Of a DNA stretch of 22,548 bases, positions 1 to 6,910 are shown in pieces; positions within the stretch are counted from its first letter, which is position 1, and every line of letters begins with the position of its first letter. Both the position numbers and the translations under genes were made by a program. The stretch covers positions 1 to 22,548 of the forward strand of contig CAYUNT010000058.1 in assembly GCA_964446285.1 (NCBI GenBank). The letters are read 5' to 3'. The notes beneath the pieces are model-generated. The model ran no database searches. It was not told where the DNA came from and worked only from the letters and a program-made list of their open reading frames with translations. Origin of the DNA: CAYUNT01 sp964446285. GTDB taxonomy: Bacteria > Sumerlaeota > Sumerlaeia > SLMS01 > CAYUNT01.

Positions 1-12
1 GGGCTGTATTCT

Positions 13-31
13 TTTGCTCCTTCAGAGCAAA
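13..31 (-). terminator. possible hairpin downstream of the DUF2284 gene
   Basis: A 7-bp perfect stem (TTTGCTC / GAGCAAA, 5-nt loop) lies about 30 bp past the stop of the minus-strand DUF2284 gene. No U-run follows on that strand, so a rho-independent terminator is only a possibility. Confidence 0.25.
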
Positions 32-61
32 TTCAGGGAACAGGATTACGGGAAACTGGTA

Positions 62-667
62 TTACTCCATCATGACCAGCGCAAACATCTGAAATGGATC
101 ACCGGGATCGCGCAAAAGGTGCGACTCCCAGTTGATCATCGAAAGGGTTTCGTGAAGGTCGATGCCCACAGACTCAAATGTGGGGCGGTTTTTATCGGGA
201 AAATCACACGGGCGCAGCGAATCGTCGAGGTGTCCGAAAAGGCAATTGCCAATCGCCAGCGCAAAGGCCCGCGGATAGCCCCGGATAAAGCATTCATGCT
301 CGAACTCGCGCACGCGGCGCGAGAAATCGGCCCAAACTTCGCGAAAATCCCGCGCCCTCTTTTTTTCCTCTTCCTCGGCTGCCGCCTTTGCTCCCCTCGC
401 CGCCGCCTCCGCTGGCGTCGTCGCCGCCTCGCGCCGAACCATAAGGCCGTAGCGGTATTCCTCGAGCACGCGGCGCGTTTCTTCGGGCGGAGGGCAAAAG
501 GGCGGCGAAAGCGTCGATTGATGCGCTTGTTCGCAAGTGTATTGGCACCGCCAGCGCACGCTGTGGCTGATGGTCACTTGCGCCGCGTAGATGAAGCGGA
601 TTTCGGAAAAGTCCAGCAGCGCCGGGCGCTGGAGAACTCTCGCCATGTAGGTTTCGCGGTCTTCCAT
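62..667 (-). CDS. DUF2284 family putative metal-binding protein
   Basis: About 201 aa from the ATG at 667. The pattern fits DUF2284: an N-terminal cysteine cluster (RWRCQYTC, then FCPPP; Cys about 41, 45 and 58), a middle stretch ending in ECFIRGYPRAFALA, and a C-terminal part with GNC ... PCDFPDKNRP followed by ESVGIDLHETL. Family members are annotated as predicted metal-binding (possibly Fe-S) proteins of unknown reaction. Usual members have a second Cys soon after GPC (GPCxxC); here it is GNCLFG, so one ligand may be missing. An Ala/Glu/Lys-rich charged segment (about residues 80-105) looks like a lineage-specific insertion. A TTG at 691 would add 8 residues; neither start has a clear ribosome binding site, and I prefer the ATG. 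The gene stands alone, and an inverted repeat sits immediately upstream. Confidence 0.75.
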   Translation of the reverse strand: MEDRETYMARVLQRPALLDFSEIRFIYAAQVTISHSVRWRCQYTCEQAHQSTLSPPFCPPPEETRRVLEEYRYGLMVRREAATTPAEAAARGAKAAAEEEEKKRARDFREVWADFSRRVREFEHECFIRGYPRAFALAIGNCLFGHLDDSLRPCDFPDKNRPTFESVGIDLHETLSMINWESHLLRDPGDPFQMFALVMME

Positions 668-696
668 GCGGCAAATCACTTCGACCGGCAAATCAA

Positions 697-789
697 GAAT
701 AGACAGGATTCACATGATGAACAGAAATAAGGAGACGCCTGCTGCGCCGCCCATCTCCATGTGGTTCATCCTGAAAATCCTGTCCATTC
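697..789. repeat. imperfect inverted repeat between the DUF2284 gene and rnpB
   Basis: The left arm (697-722) and right arm (764-789) are 26 nt each and complementary at 22 positions, separated by a 41-nt loop. The arms contain ACAGGATT and AATCCTGT cores. This resembles the short dispersed palindromic repeats common in metagenome-derived genomes. It sits just 5' of the DUF2284 gene and 3' of rnpB, so it could also act as a transcript-end hairpin. Confidence 0.6.
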
Positions 790-817
790 CTGACACGCGC
801 CTTCTCAAGGAAAAATC

Positions 818-1384
818 GGCGAGCCGGCCTGTAAGCCGAATTCTGTCCGGACGAAGGCGCCGCAACGCGCAGCCGGAGCCGCCGCGTCCGGTCCCTTCGC
901 CCTGTGCGGTCATTCCTCTGGGCCGGAAGTCGCCCTCCGGCTCGAGCAACCTACCCGGGGATTGTGAAAACGCGCGCACGCGCTTCGCGGTTTCGCCCCC
1001 CTCGAAAGGAAGGCGTTTCGCAGACGCGGCGCGGGGTTTTCGCGAGGCGGGCCGCCTCTCTCCCTCTATTTGGTCTTGCTCCGGGTGGGGTTTGCCAGGC
1101 GCGAACGTCGCCGCCGCGCCGGTGCGCTCTTGCCGCACCTTTTCACCCTTGCCTGATCCGGCCGCGCGCGCCCGGCTGCCGAGCCGCTCCCGAAGGAGAC
1201 GGCCCGCACAGGCACGGACACCGCAAACCAGCCATCGGCGGTGTGTTTTCTGTTGCACTTTCCGTCGGGTTGCCCCGCCTTCCCGTTAGGAAGCACCCTG
1301 CCCTATGGAGTTCGGACTTTCCTCCCGGCGCGCGGCCTCGCGCGAGCGAAGCGGCGCACCGGGCGACCGCCCGGCCAACTCGCC
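818..1384 (-). ncRNA. rnpB: RNase P RNA (bacterial class A-like)
   Basis: The catalytic RNA of ribonuclease P, which matures tRNA 5' ends. Read on the minus strand, the conserved core is unmistakable: GAGGAAAGTCC near 1313-1323, GTGCAACAGAAAACAC near 1243-1258, GGTGCGGCAAGAGCGCACC (P9 region, about 1122-1140), GACCAAATAG near 1066, GGGTAGGTTGCTCGAGCC near 940-957, AGAGGAATGACCGC near 907-920, and ACAGAATTCGGCTTAC near 831-846. Ends were set by the P1 helix: GGCGAGTTGGCC at 1373-1384 pairs with GGCCGGCTCGCC at 818-829, followed by an ATTTTT run. The gene is about 567 nt, well above the usual 350-400, mostly from a roughly 110-nt GC-rich expansion between CAAATAG and GGGTAGG (about 957-1065), plus a long helix after P1. 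Apparent reading frames across this region are not protein genes. Confidence 0.95.
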
Positions 1385-1390
1385 ATATAT

Positions 1391-1420
1391 TTTATAGCAT
1401 TCCTGAAAACTCCCGCGCAA
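1391..1420 (-). promoter_or_regulatory. rnpB promoter
   Basis: On the minus strand TATAAA (1391-1396) lies 6 nt before the predicted 5' end at 1384, with a weak -35 TTGCGC (1415-1420) 18 bp further up. The -10 spacing to the P1-defined RNA end is what a sigma-70-type promoter would give. Confidence 0.6.
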
Positions 1421-1462
1421 GCCGTTCTGTCTGGCAGAAACTGTTTTACGTGCAGGAAAAAT

Positions 1463-1508
1463 CTTGGGCAAGACGCCCAAGCCACCGGAATCACGGGCAA
1501 GAGGCCCG
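1463..1508. repeat. tandem pair of GGGCAAGANGCCC hairpins
   Basis: Two adjacent hairpins share a GGGCAAGA(C/G)GCCC core: 1463-1481 (CTTGGGC, loop AAGAC, GCCCAAG) and 1494-1508 (CGGGC, loop AAGAG, GCCCG). They lie in the 282-bp gap between divergent rnpB and the SUMF1-domain gene. The pattern looks like a small dispersed palindromic repeat unit rather than a terminator, as there is no T-run. Confidence 0.6.
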
Positions 1509-1666
1509 CACCGCCAAAAACTTTGAACGGTTCCTGTTCTGTCTGGCGGGACAATGCATCGGCTCTTGCGCGGAAGATGCGGCGCGCGTATGGATATGAG
1601 CAGGTTAAATGCATCTCGCGCCATCAGGCAGCGCGAGGGGAACACAAAGGATCAGGCAGGCCGTTT

Positions 1667-3193
1667 ATGCCGCGCCAGGCTTTGGGCGATTGCATCCGCC
1701 AGGACATCACGCTGATGGGGGATTCGCGCCGCCTGGAAGCCATTTTGCGCGACAAATGTCCCGAAAGCCGCGCGCGCGTAAAGGCGATCGCAGCGGCCCA
1801 TCGGATGGGAATCGCGGGGCAACTGGCCTCCAACGCCAATTGCAGGCGTGATGCGCTGGCAGCGCAGATGGCCATCGCGGACCTTGCGTCGCAATTGCGC
1901 GCCTATACAGGTCTGAACGAAGGCGAAGCCTATTGGGCGGTGGAACCCGGGGCCGCGGGGCCTCGGCTTTACCCCCGGCACGCGCACCGGTGCCCCCCCC
2001 AGCCCATCTCGCCCTCGCCGCCGCCGCCTCCGCCGCTTTCCTCGCCCGCCGCAAAGCCAGCGCCGATGGGAAACGCCCCAGTTGCGCCGCCTTGGCAGTC
2101 GCCCCAACCGGCGAATCCGCCCCAGTCAGTGCATCTGCCTCAAACGCCTTCTCCATCTCAGCCGAGTGGCTCCCCTGCCGATATAGAGCAACGGTTTGCT
2201 AAAACAAAATACGCGGCCATTGGCGAAGAAAAATTCGAAGGCATCAGGATTTCCTCGAATCTTGGCGCGCTGCTGGGCGGCCTGGCCCAGCCCGAGCGCG
2301 CGCAAGTGCGCCATTCGATCAATTTGGACCATCAGTATATGGATATGGATTGCGGCGGCGGAGTGATGATGCGCCTTGTGCTGATTCACGCCGGTTCTTT
2401 TCTGATGGGATCGCCTCAATCCGAGGAAGGGCGTTACGCGGAAGAAGGTCCGCAAACGCATGTGTCGCTTACGCGGGATTTTTGGATAGGCGAAACGGCT
2501 GTGACCCAGTCGCAATGGGCAGCGGTCATGATGACGGAAAAGCGCACGTGGTTTGGGCTGCGCGGGGGCGTTAAGGCTGGAGGCGGATCGGGAACCAGTG
2601 CAGCAAACGCAGACATCGCGGATCACCCGGCGGCTGGCATATCCTGGAACGACGCGATGGAATTTTGCCGCCGGCTGACGAATCGCCTGGCCGAGGCGCC
2701 CCCCTTGGCGCTCTCCGGGATATGGAATGCGGACCGCGCTGCGTTCAGCCTTCCCGCGGAAGCGCAGTGGGAATACGCCTGCCGCGCGGGAACGGAATCG
2801 CCTTTTTATTTTGGCGGAACCATCTCAACCGAGCAGGCGAATTACAACGGAACCGCCGCGTATTCCTATGGCCGGAAGGGGGAATTCCGCCGCGCGACGA
2901 CTCCGGTAAAGTCATTTCCTCCCAACGAATTTGGATTGTATGATATGCACGGCAATGTCTGGGAATGGTGCATGGATTGGTTCGCGGACAAACTGCCGGG
3001 AGGGGAAGTGGCCGATCCGGCCGGGACCGCCTACGGGGCGGCGCGCGTGTTGCGCGGCGGGTCGTGGGATGCCTATCCCTGGCTCTGCCGTTCGGCGTTT
3101 CGCTACCGGCTTCCCCCCTCAAGCGCGCAGCCCAGTCTTGGTTTCCGCGTGGTGTGTATCGCGCAGGGTCTGCATGACGCCATTCTTGGCTGA
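1667..3193 (+). CDS. SUMF1 (FGE-like) domain protein with N-terminal helical domain
   Basis: About 508 aa from the ATG at 1667. Residues 1-92 form a helical domain (DSRRLEAILRDKCPESR ... GLNEGEAYWAV) of a kind I associate with multidomain signalling proteins. Residues 100-170 are a Pro-rich linker. Residues 228-498 are a SUMF1/FGE-sulfatase fold with the usual landmarks: MRLVLIHAGSFLMGS, FWIGETAVTQSQW, SLPAEAQWEYACRAG, YDMHGNVWEWCMDW, RVLRGGSW, and a closing LGFRVV. True formylglycine-generating enzymes have two catalytic Cys in the SWxCxxxxC stretch. Here the first is Ala469 and only Cys474 remains, so sulfatase activation is unlikely; a binding or regulatory role is more plausible. No signal peptide is evident. 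The frame is open upstream to 1241, but that part lies inside rnpB. An ATG at 1577 is possible, but its extra 30 residues look non-coding. Confidence 0.85.
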   Translation: MPRQALGDCIRQDITLMGDSRRLEAILRDKCPESRARVKAIAAAHRMGIAGQLASNANCRRDALAAQMAIADLASQLRAYTGLNEGEAYWAVEPGAAGPRLYPRHAHRCPPQPISPSPPPPPPLSSPAAKPAPMGNAPVAPPWQSPQPANPPQSVHLPQTPSPSQPSGSPADIEQRFAKTKYAAIGEEKFEGIRISSNLGALLGGLAQPERAQVRHSINLDHQYMDMDCGGGVMMRLVLIHAGSFLMGSPQSEEGRYAEEGPQTHVSLTRDFWIGETAVTQSQWAAVMMTEKRTWFGLRGGVKAGGGSGTSAANADIADHPAAGISWNDAMEFCRRLTNRLAEAPPLALSGIWNADRAAFSLPAEAQWEYACRAGTESPFYFGGTISTEQANYNGTAAYSYGRKGEFRRATTPVKSFPPNEFGLYDMHGNVWEWCMDWFADKLPGGEVADPAGTAYGAARVLRGGSWDAYPWLCRSAFRYRLPPSSAQPSLGFRVVCIAQGLHDAILG

Positions 3194-3391
3194 AGCGGCA
3201 TCGAGAAGGATCACGGCGCCATCGAGCAGCCGCGATTTCACTTTCGCGAATTTGCCGCGCCATCGCCTATTGCGCCGGGCGCGGGCGGACGCTACATTCC
3301 TCGCGCTTGGACGCGACGGGGTAAATTCTGTCCTGGTTGTTTTGCGCCAATCCGTCCGCGTCACAATAAGTGTCGCTCCGGGCATACGTTT

Positions 3392-3423
3392 CCTAAGTCC
3401 CATTTGTCCCCTAGGTCCCATTT
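3392..3423. repeat. two copies of a CCTARGTCCCATTT motif
   Basis: CCTAAGTCCCATTT (3392-3405) and CCTAGGTCCCATTTT (3410-3424) stand close together in the 263-bp gap before the ligase gene. The same GGTCCCAT core recurs at 15201-15233, suggesting a dispersed short repeat family. The rest of the gap (3194-3391) shows no gene. Confidence 0.5.
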
Positions 3424-3456
3424 TCAAGGAATGGCAGCAAGTTTGAGGCGCAATTC

Positions 3457-5097
3457 ATGAATCCTGAACTTCCTGAATATCCTCCGGGCGGGCAATTCAA
3501 TGTTGGTTATTTATGCACGGACGCGCAATGCGAACGTGGACTGGGCGGGCGCGCGGCCATGCGATTTATTGCCCCCAACATGGAAAAGGCGGATTACACC
3601 TACGAGGACCTGAGCCGCGCGAGCAGCCGTTTCGCCAATGTTTTACGCGGGCTGGATTATGCGCCGGGCGATATTTTCTTTGCGTATTTGCCCAAATGTC
3701 CCGAACAGTTTTTCGCGCTGCTCGGGGCGCTCAAGGCGCAGGTCATCACCGGGCCGCTTTTCAGCACGATGGGTGAAGAGGCGCTGCTGGATCGCCTGGG
3801 CGATTCGCGCGCGAAGGGAATTTTGACCAAGAAAAGCCTTCTGCGGAAACTTGCGCCAATTCGCGCAAAATTGCCCGCCCTGAAACATGTCATGATCTTG
3901 GAGGACGATCCGGGCGCCGCGGGAGAAGGCATTTTGAGTTACGCGCGCCTGATGCAAGAGGCCGCGCCGGAATTCCGCGTCGCGCCAACGCCACGCACCT
4001 GCCCGTCGCTCCTTCACTATACCTCTGGCTCGACAGGCAAACCCAAAGGCGTGCTCCATGTGCATGGCGGCGTGCTCGCCCAGCGCGCGACGGCTCGCGA
4101 CATCCTTGGAATTCGCGACGGCGACCGGTATTGGTGCACGGCAGACACAGGCTGGGTCACGGGGACATCCTATGGAATCATCGGCCCGTGGTCTCTCGGC
4201 GTCGAACAGGTGCATTTCGGCGGACCTTACAATCCTGAGCAGTGGTTTAGGATTTTGCAGGATGAAAAGATCACGGTCTGGTATTCCGCGCCGACGGCTC
4301 TGCGAATGTTGATGCGCGAGGAGCCGGAGTTTTTCCGGCAGTTCGACCTCAGTGCTCTGCGCCAGATTTCCAGCGTCGGCGAGCCGCTAAATCCCGAAAT
4401 TGTCCACTGGGGGCGGCAGGTTCTCGGCAAAGACATCCATGACACCTGGTTCCAAACCGAAACGGGCGCGATCATGATCGCCAATCGCCCGGGCATTGCG
4501 ATCAAGCCCGGCTCGATGGGCAAACCCGCCGAGGGAATTGAAGCGGCGATTGTGTCGGACGAGGGCGAGGTGCTTGGCGAAGGCACGGCGGGGAATTTGT
4601 GCCTGCGGCCGGGCTGGGCTTCGATGTTCTCCGCCTATCTGAACAACGAGGCGGCCTATGCCTCGAAATTCAAGGCAGGATATTACTTTTCCGGCGACCG
4701 GGCCTATCGCGACCGCGACGGATACTACTGGTTTGTTGGGCGCGGCGACGACGTCATCAACACGGCCGGCCATCTGATCGGCCCGTTCGAGATCGAGAGC
4801 GCGCTGCTTGAACTCGGCGAAGTGGCGGAGGCGGCGGCTATCGGCGTGCCGGATGAACTCCTTCACGAAAAGGTTGTTGCCTTTGTCTGCCTGCACAAGG
4901 GCGTCGAGGCCTCGCGCGAGGTCGAATTGAAAATCCGCCTGCATGTGAGCAACCGCGTGTCGTCAATCGCTACGCCCCAGGAAGTGGTTTTCACAGAAGA
5001 TATTCCTAAGAACAAGGCAGGAAAAATCATGCGGCGCCTGATCAAAGCGCGCTATACGGGCGCGGAGATTGGCGATATTTCCACAATGGAGATCTGA
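3457..5097 (+). CDS. AMP-forming acetyl-CoA synthetase-like acyl ligase
   Basis: 546 aa, ANL superfamily. It should activate a short carboxylic acid as acyl-AMP and pass it to CoA or to the carrier protein encoded next. Landmarks: P-loop-like HYTSGSTGKPKG (187-198), TADTGWVTG (228-236), SVGEPLNPE (306-314), WFQTETG (331-337), YWFVGRGDDVINTAGHLIGP (424-443), and the C-terminal catalytic lysine in KNKAGK (Lys523). The sequence is closest in style to Bacillus-type AcsA. Acs enzymes usually read WWQTETG; the second Trp, which I take to be the residue limiting the acyl pocket, is Phe332 here, so the substrate may not be acetate alone. GAGG 8 nt upstream of the ATG supports the start. The ACP gene begins 4 bp past the stop codon and an MBOAT gene follows, so this ligase probably feeds surface acylation rather than general acetate metabolism. 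Confidence 0.88.
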   Translation: MNPELPEYPPGGQFNVGYLCTDAQCERGLGGRAAMRFIAPNMEKADYTYEDLSRASSRFANVLRGLDYAPGDIFFAYLPKCPEQFFALLGALKAQVITGPLFSTMGEEALLDRLGDSRAKGILTKKSLLRKLAPIRAKLPALKHVMILEDDPGAAGEGILSYARLMQEAAPEFRVAPTPRTCPSLLHYTSGSTGKPKGVLHVHGGVLAQRATARDILGIRDGDRYWCTADTGWVTGTSYGIIGPWSLGVEQVHFGGPYNPEQWFRILQDEKITVWYSAPTALRMLMREEPEFFRQFDLSALRQISSVGEPLNPEIVHWGRQVLGKDIHDTWFQTETGAIMIANRPGIAIKPGSMGKPAEGIEAAIVSDEGEVLGEGTAGNLCLRPGWASMFSAYLNNEAAYASKFKAGYYFSGDRAYRDRDGYYWFVGRGDDVINTAGHLIGPFEIESALLELGEVAEAAAIGVPDELLHEKVVAFVCLHKGVEASREVELKIRLHVSNRVSSIATPQEVVFTEDIPKNKAGKIMRRLIKARYTGAEIGDISTMEI

Positions 5098-5101
5098 TGG
5101 C

Positions 5102-5341
5102 ATGGACCTCTGGGAAGAACTGAACGGAATTTTTCGCAAGGTGTTTGAGAATCCGGCGATTCGCGTCGAGCCGCAGACCACGGCGGCGGATGTCGATGGA
5201 TGGGACTCGCTTTCGCATGTGAACCTGATCCTCGCCGTGGAAAGCCACTTCAATGTCCGCTTTTCGCAAAAGGAAATCCTGCGGCTTCGCAACGTGGGCG
5301 ATCTGGCCAATCTCATCTCGTCCAAACAGATTTCCAGCTGA
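5102..5341 (+). CDS. acyl carrier protein (DltC/ACP-like)
   Basis: 79 aa, the normal size of a carrier protein. The phosphopantetheine attachment motif is GWDSLSHV with Ser36, followed by the helix NLILAVESHFNVRFS and the closing VGDLANLI. The charged, acidic four-helix pattern fits ACP/DltC. The ATG at 5102 was chosen because the carrier fold starts there and GGAG lies 10 nt upstream; a start at 5069 would add 11 unrelated residues inside the ligase gene. The gene lies 4 bp downstream of the ligase, which argues for tight co-translation, and 59 bp upstream of the MBOAT gene. Likely role: carry the activated acyl group from the ligase to the membrane acyltransferase. A phosphopantetheinyl transferase is not seen in the window. 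Confidence 0.88.
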   Translation: MDLWEELNGIFRKVFENPAIRVEPQTTAADVDGWDSLSHVNLILAVESHFNVRFSQKEILRLRNVGDLANLISSKQISS

Positions 5342-5400
5342 TGAATGCATTCTTCTCATGGAATAGCGCCGCGCTCAGGGAACAGGGATAAGGTTCGTCC

Positions 5401-6885
5401 ATGAATCTAAATTCACTCGATTACGCCTTGTTCCTTATTGCCGTCTTTTTTCTCTTTTGGCTCCTGCGCGGGCGATGGCGAGCCGTTTTGCTCCTGGCCG
5501 CAAGTCTTGTGTTTTACGGCGCGTTGCGTGAACCGGCATTGCTCCTGGCGCTCGGATGGGTGGCAATCGCGACGTATTTCACTGGTCTGCGCATAGAGGC
5601 ATCCTCTTCCCCGCGCGCGCGGCTGACCTGGCTTTGGGCCGGCATTCTCTTTGATTTGCTTGGATTATTCTATTTTAAGTATATTCCGTTTCTATTTGGC
5701 AATATCAACGCCCTCTTGCGCGCCCTGTCGATGGGCGGGCGCCTTCCGGCGCTCGAAACCGCGGCGGCGCTTGGCGTTTCTTTCTTTTCATTTCAGGCGA
5801 TTTCCTATCTCGCGGATATCTATCTGGAAATGATTTCTGCGGAAAAGCGTCCGGTTCGTTTCGCTCTGTATCTGGCATTTTTCCCGAAGCTGCTCCAGGG
5901 TCCCATCGAACGCGGCGAGGATTTGCTTCCACAACTCGAATTCTCTTCTCCGTTCGATGCAGAAAACATCCGCCGCGGGCTTCTTCTCATCGGATGGGGC
6001 TTGTTCAAGAAAGCCGTGATCGCCGATCGCATCGCGATTTTTGTGAATGCGGTTTATGGGAATCCAAGCGCCTATTCGGGCGTGCCGCTAATCCTCGCCA
6101 CTTATCTTTACGCCGCCCAACTCTATTGCGATTTTTCCGGCTACACCGACATGGCCATTGGTTCCGCGCGGCTGTTTGGAGTGCGGCTCAGCCCCAATTT
6201 CCGTTCGCCCTATTGGGCCGCGTCTGTGGCGGATTTTTGGCGGCGGTGGCACATCTCTTTTTCTCGCTGGCTTCTCGATTACCTTTTCAAACCGCTGCAA
6301 ATGTCGTTTCGCGGGTATCGTTCCGCCGCGTCGCCCATCGCACTGCTTGTCACTTTTATTATATGCGGAATATGGCATGGCGCGAGCTGGACCTTTATCG
6401 CCTGGGGGTTGCTGCACGGCATTTATATGGCGTTTTCCATCGTCTCGAAAAACCTGCGCGCAAAATCCATCAAGGCGCTTGGCCTTGGCCAATTTCCCGG
6501 ATTTCATCGCGCGCTTCAGGTCGCCATTACATTCAATCTGGTCTGCATTGGGTGGGTGTTTTTCCGTGCAAACAGCATGGCAGACGCCTATTACATCCTT
6601 TCCCACGCCTTATCCGGCCTGAAAGAAGCGCTTGGCCAACTGTATTCCCCGGAATGGATTGCGCGGAACGTCTATCTTGGCCAGCCGCCGGGTGACTTTT
6701 GGATTGTGTGCATTGCGCTCGCCATCTGGGCCGTCGCCGCCAAACGAATGGAGAAAAAGGACTGGTTTGCGCTGGTTTTCAGCCAGCCTGTCTGGCTTCG
6801 ATGGCTGATTTATTACGCGCTTGTATTCAGCATTCTGATTCTGGGCCAGTTCGGCGAAGTGGCCTTCCTGTATTTCCGATTCTGA
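5401..6885 (+). CDS. MBOAT family membrane O-acyltransferase (AlgI/DltB-like)
   Basis: 494 aa, polytopic inner-membrane protein. Family landmarks are clear: LGVSFFSFQAISYLADIY (124-141), AFFPKLLQGPIER (159-171), YCDFSGYTDMAIG (242-254), NFRSPYWAASVADFWRRWH (266-284), and the catalytic His326 in GIWHGASWTFIAWGLLHG. The loop His284 in RRWHIS is also kept. AlgI and DltB take an acyl group from a cytosolic donor and move it to an exported partner or directly to a surface polymer. AGGG/AAGG about 7-13 nt before the ATG supports the start. It is the last gene of the ligase-ACP-MBOAT set. The usual extracytoplasmic SGNH partner (AlgJ/AlgX or DltD) does not follow; the next gene is on the opposite strand, 25 bp away. 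The target polymer is unknown. Confidence 0.92.
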   Translation: MNLNSLDYALFLIAVFFLFWLLRGRWRAVLLLAASLVFYGALREPALLLALGWVAIATYFTGLRIEASSSPRARLTWLWAGILFDLLGLFYFKYIPFLFGNINALLRALSMGGRLPALETAAALGVSFFSFQAISYLADIYLEMISAEKRPVRFALYLAFFPKLLQGPIERGEDLLPQLEFSSPFDAENIRRGLLLIGWGLFKKAVIADRIAIFVNAVYGNPSAYSGVPLILATYLYAAQLYCDFSGYTDMAIGSARLFGVRLSPNFRSPYWAASVADFWRRWHISFSRWLLDYLFKPLQMSFRGYRSAASPIALLVTFIICGIWHGASWTFIAWGLLHGIYMAFSIVSKNLRAKSIKALGLGQFPGFHRALQVAITFNLVCIGWVFFRANSMADAYYILSHALSGLKEALGQLYSPEWIARNVYLGQPPGDFWIVCIALAIWAVAAKRMEKKDWFALVFSQPVWLRWLIYYALVFSILILGQFGEVAFLYFRF

Positions 6886-6910
6886 CCAAAGAAATACCTG
6901 CCGCGCCGCC

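Noticed and set aside
34..45. Shared 12-mer TCAGGGAACAGG near 34 and near 5376
   Set aside because: Matches of this length are expected by chance in a 22-kb window.
14..730. 238-codon plus-strand frame
   Set aside because: Antisense to the DUF2284 gene; Arg-rich translation typical of the reverse strand of GC-rich coding DNA.
666..1599. Several open frames of 76-231 codons on both strands
   Set aside because: They lie across the rnpB gene, whose conserved RNA core explains the sequence; the proteins are low-complexity Arg/Pro/Ala-rich.
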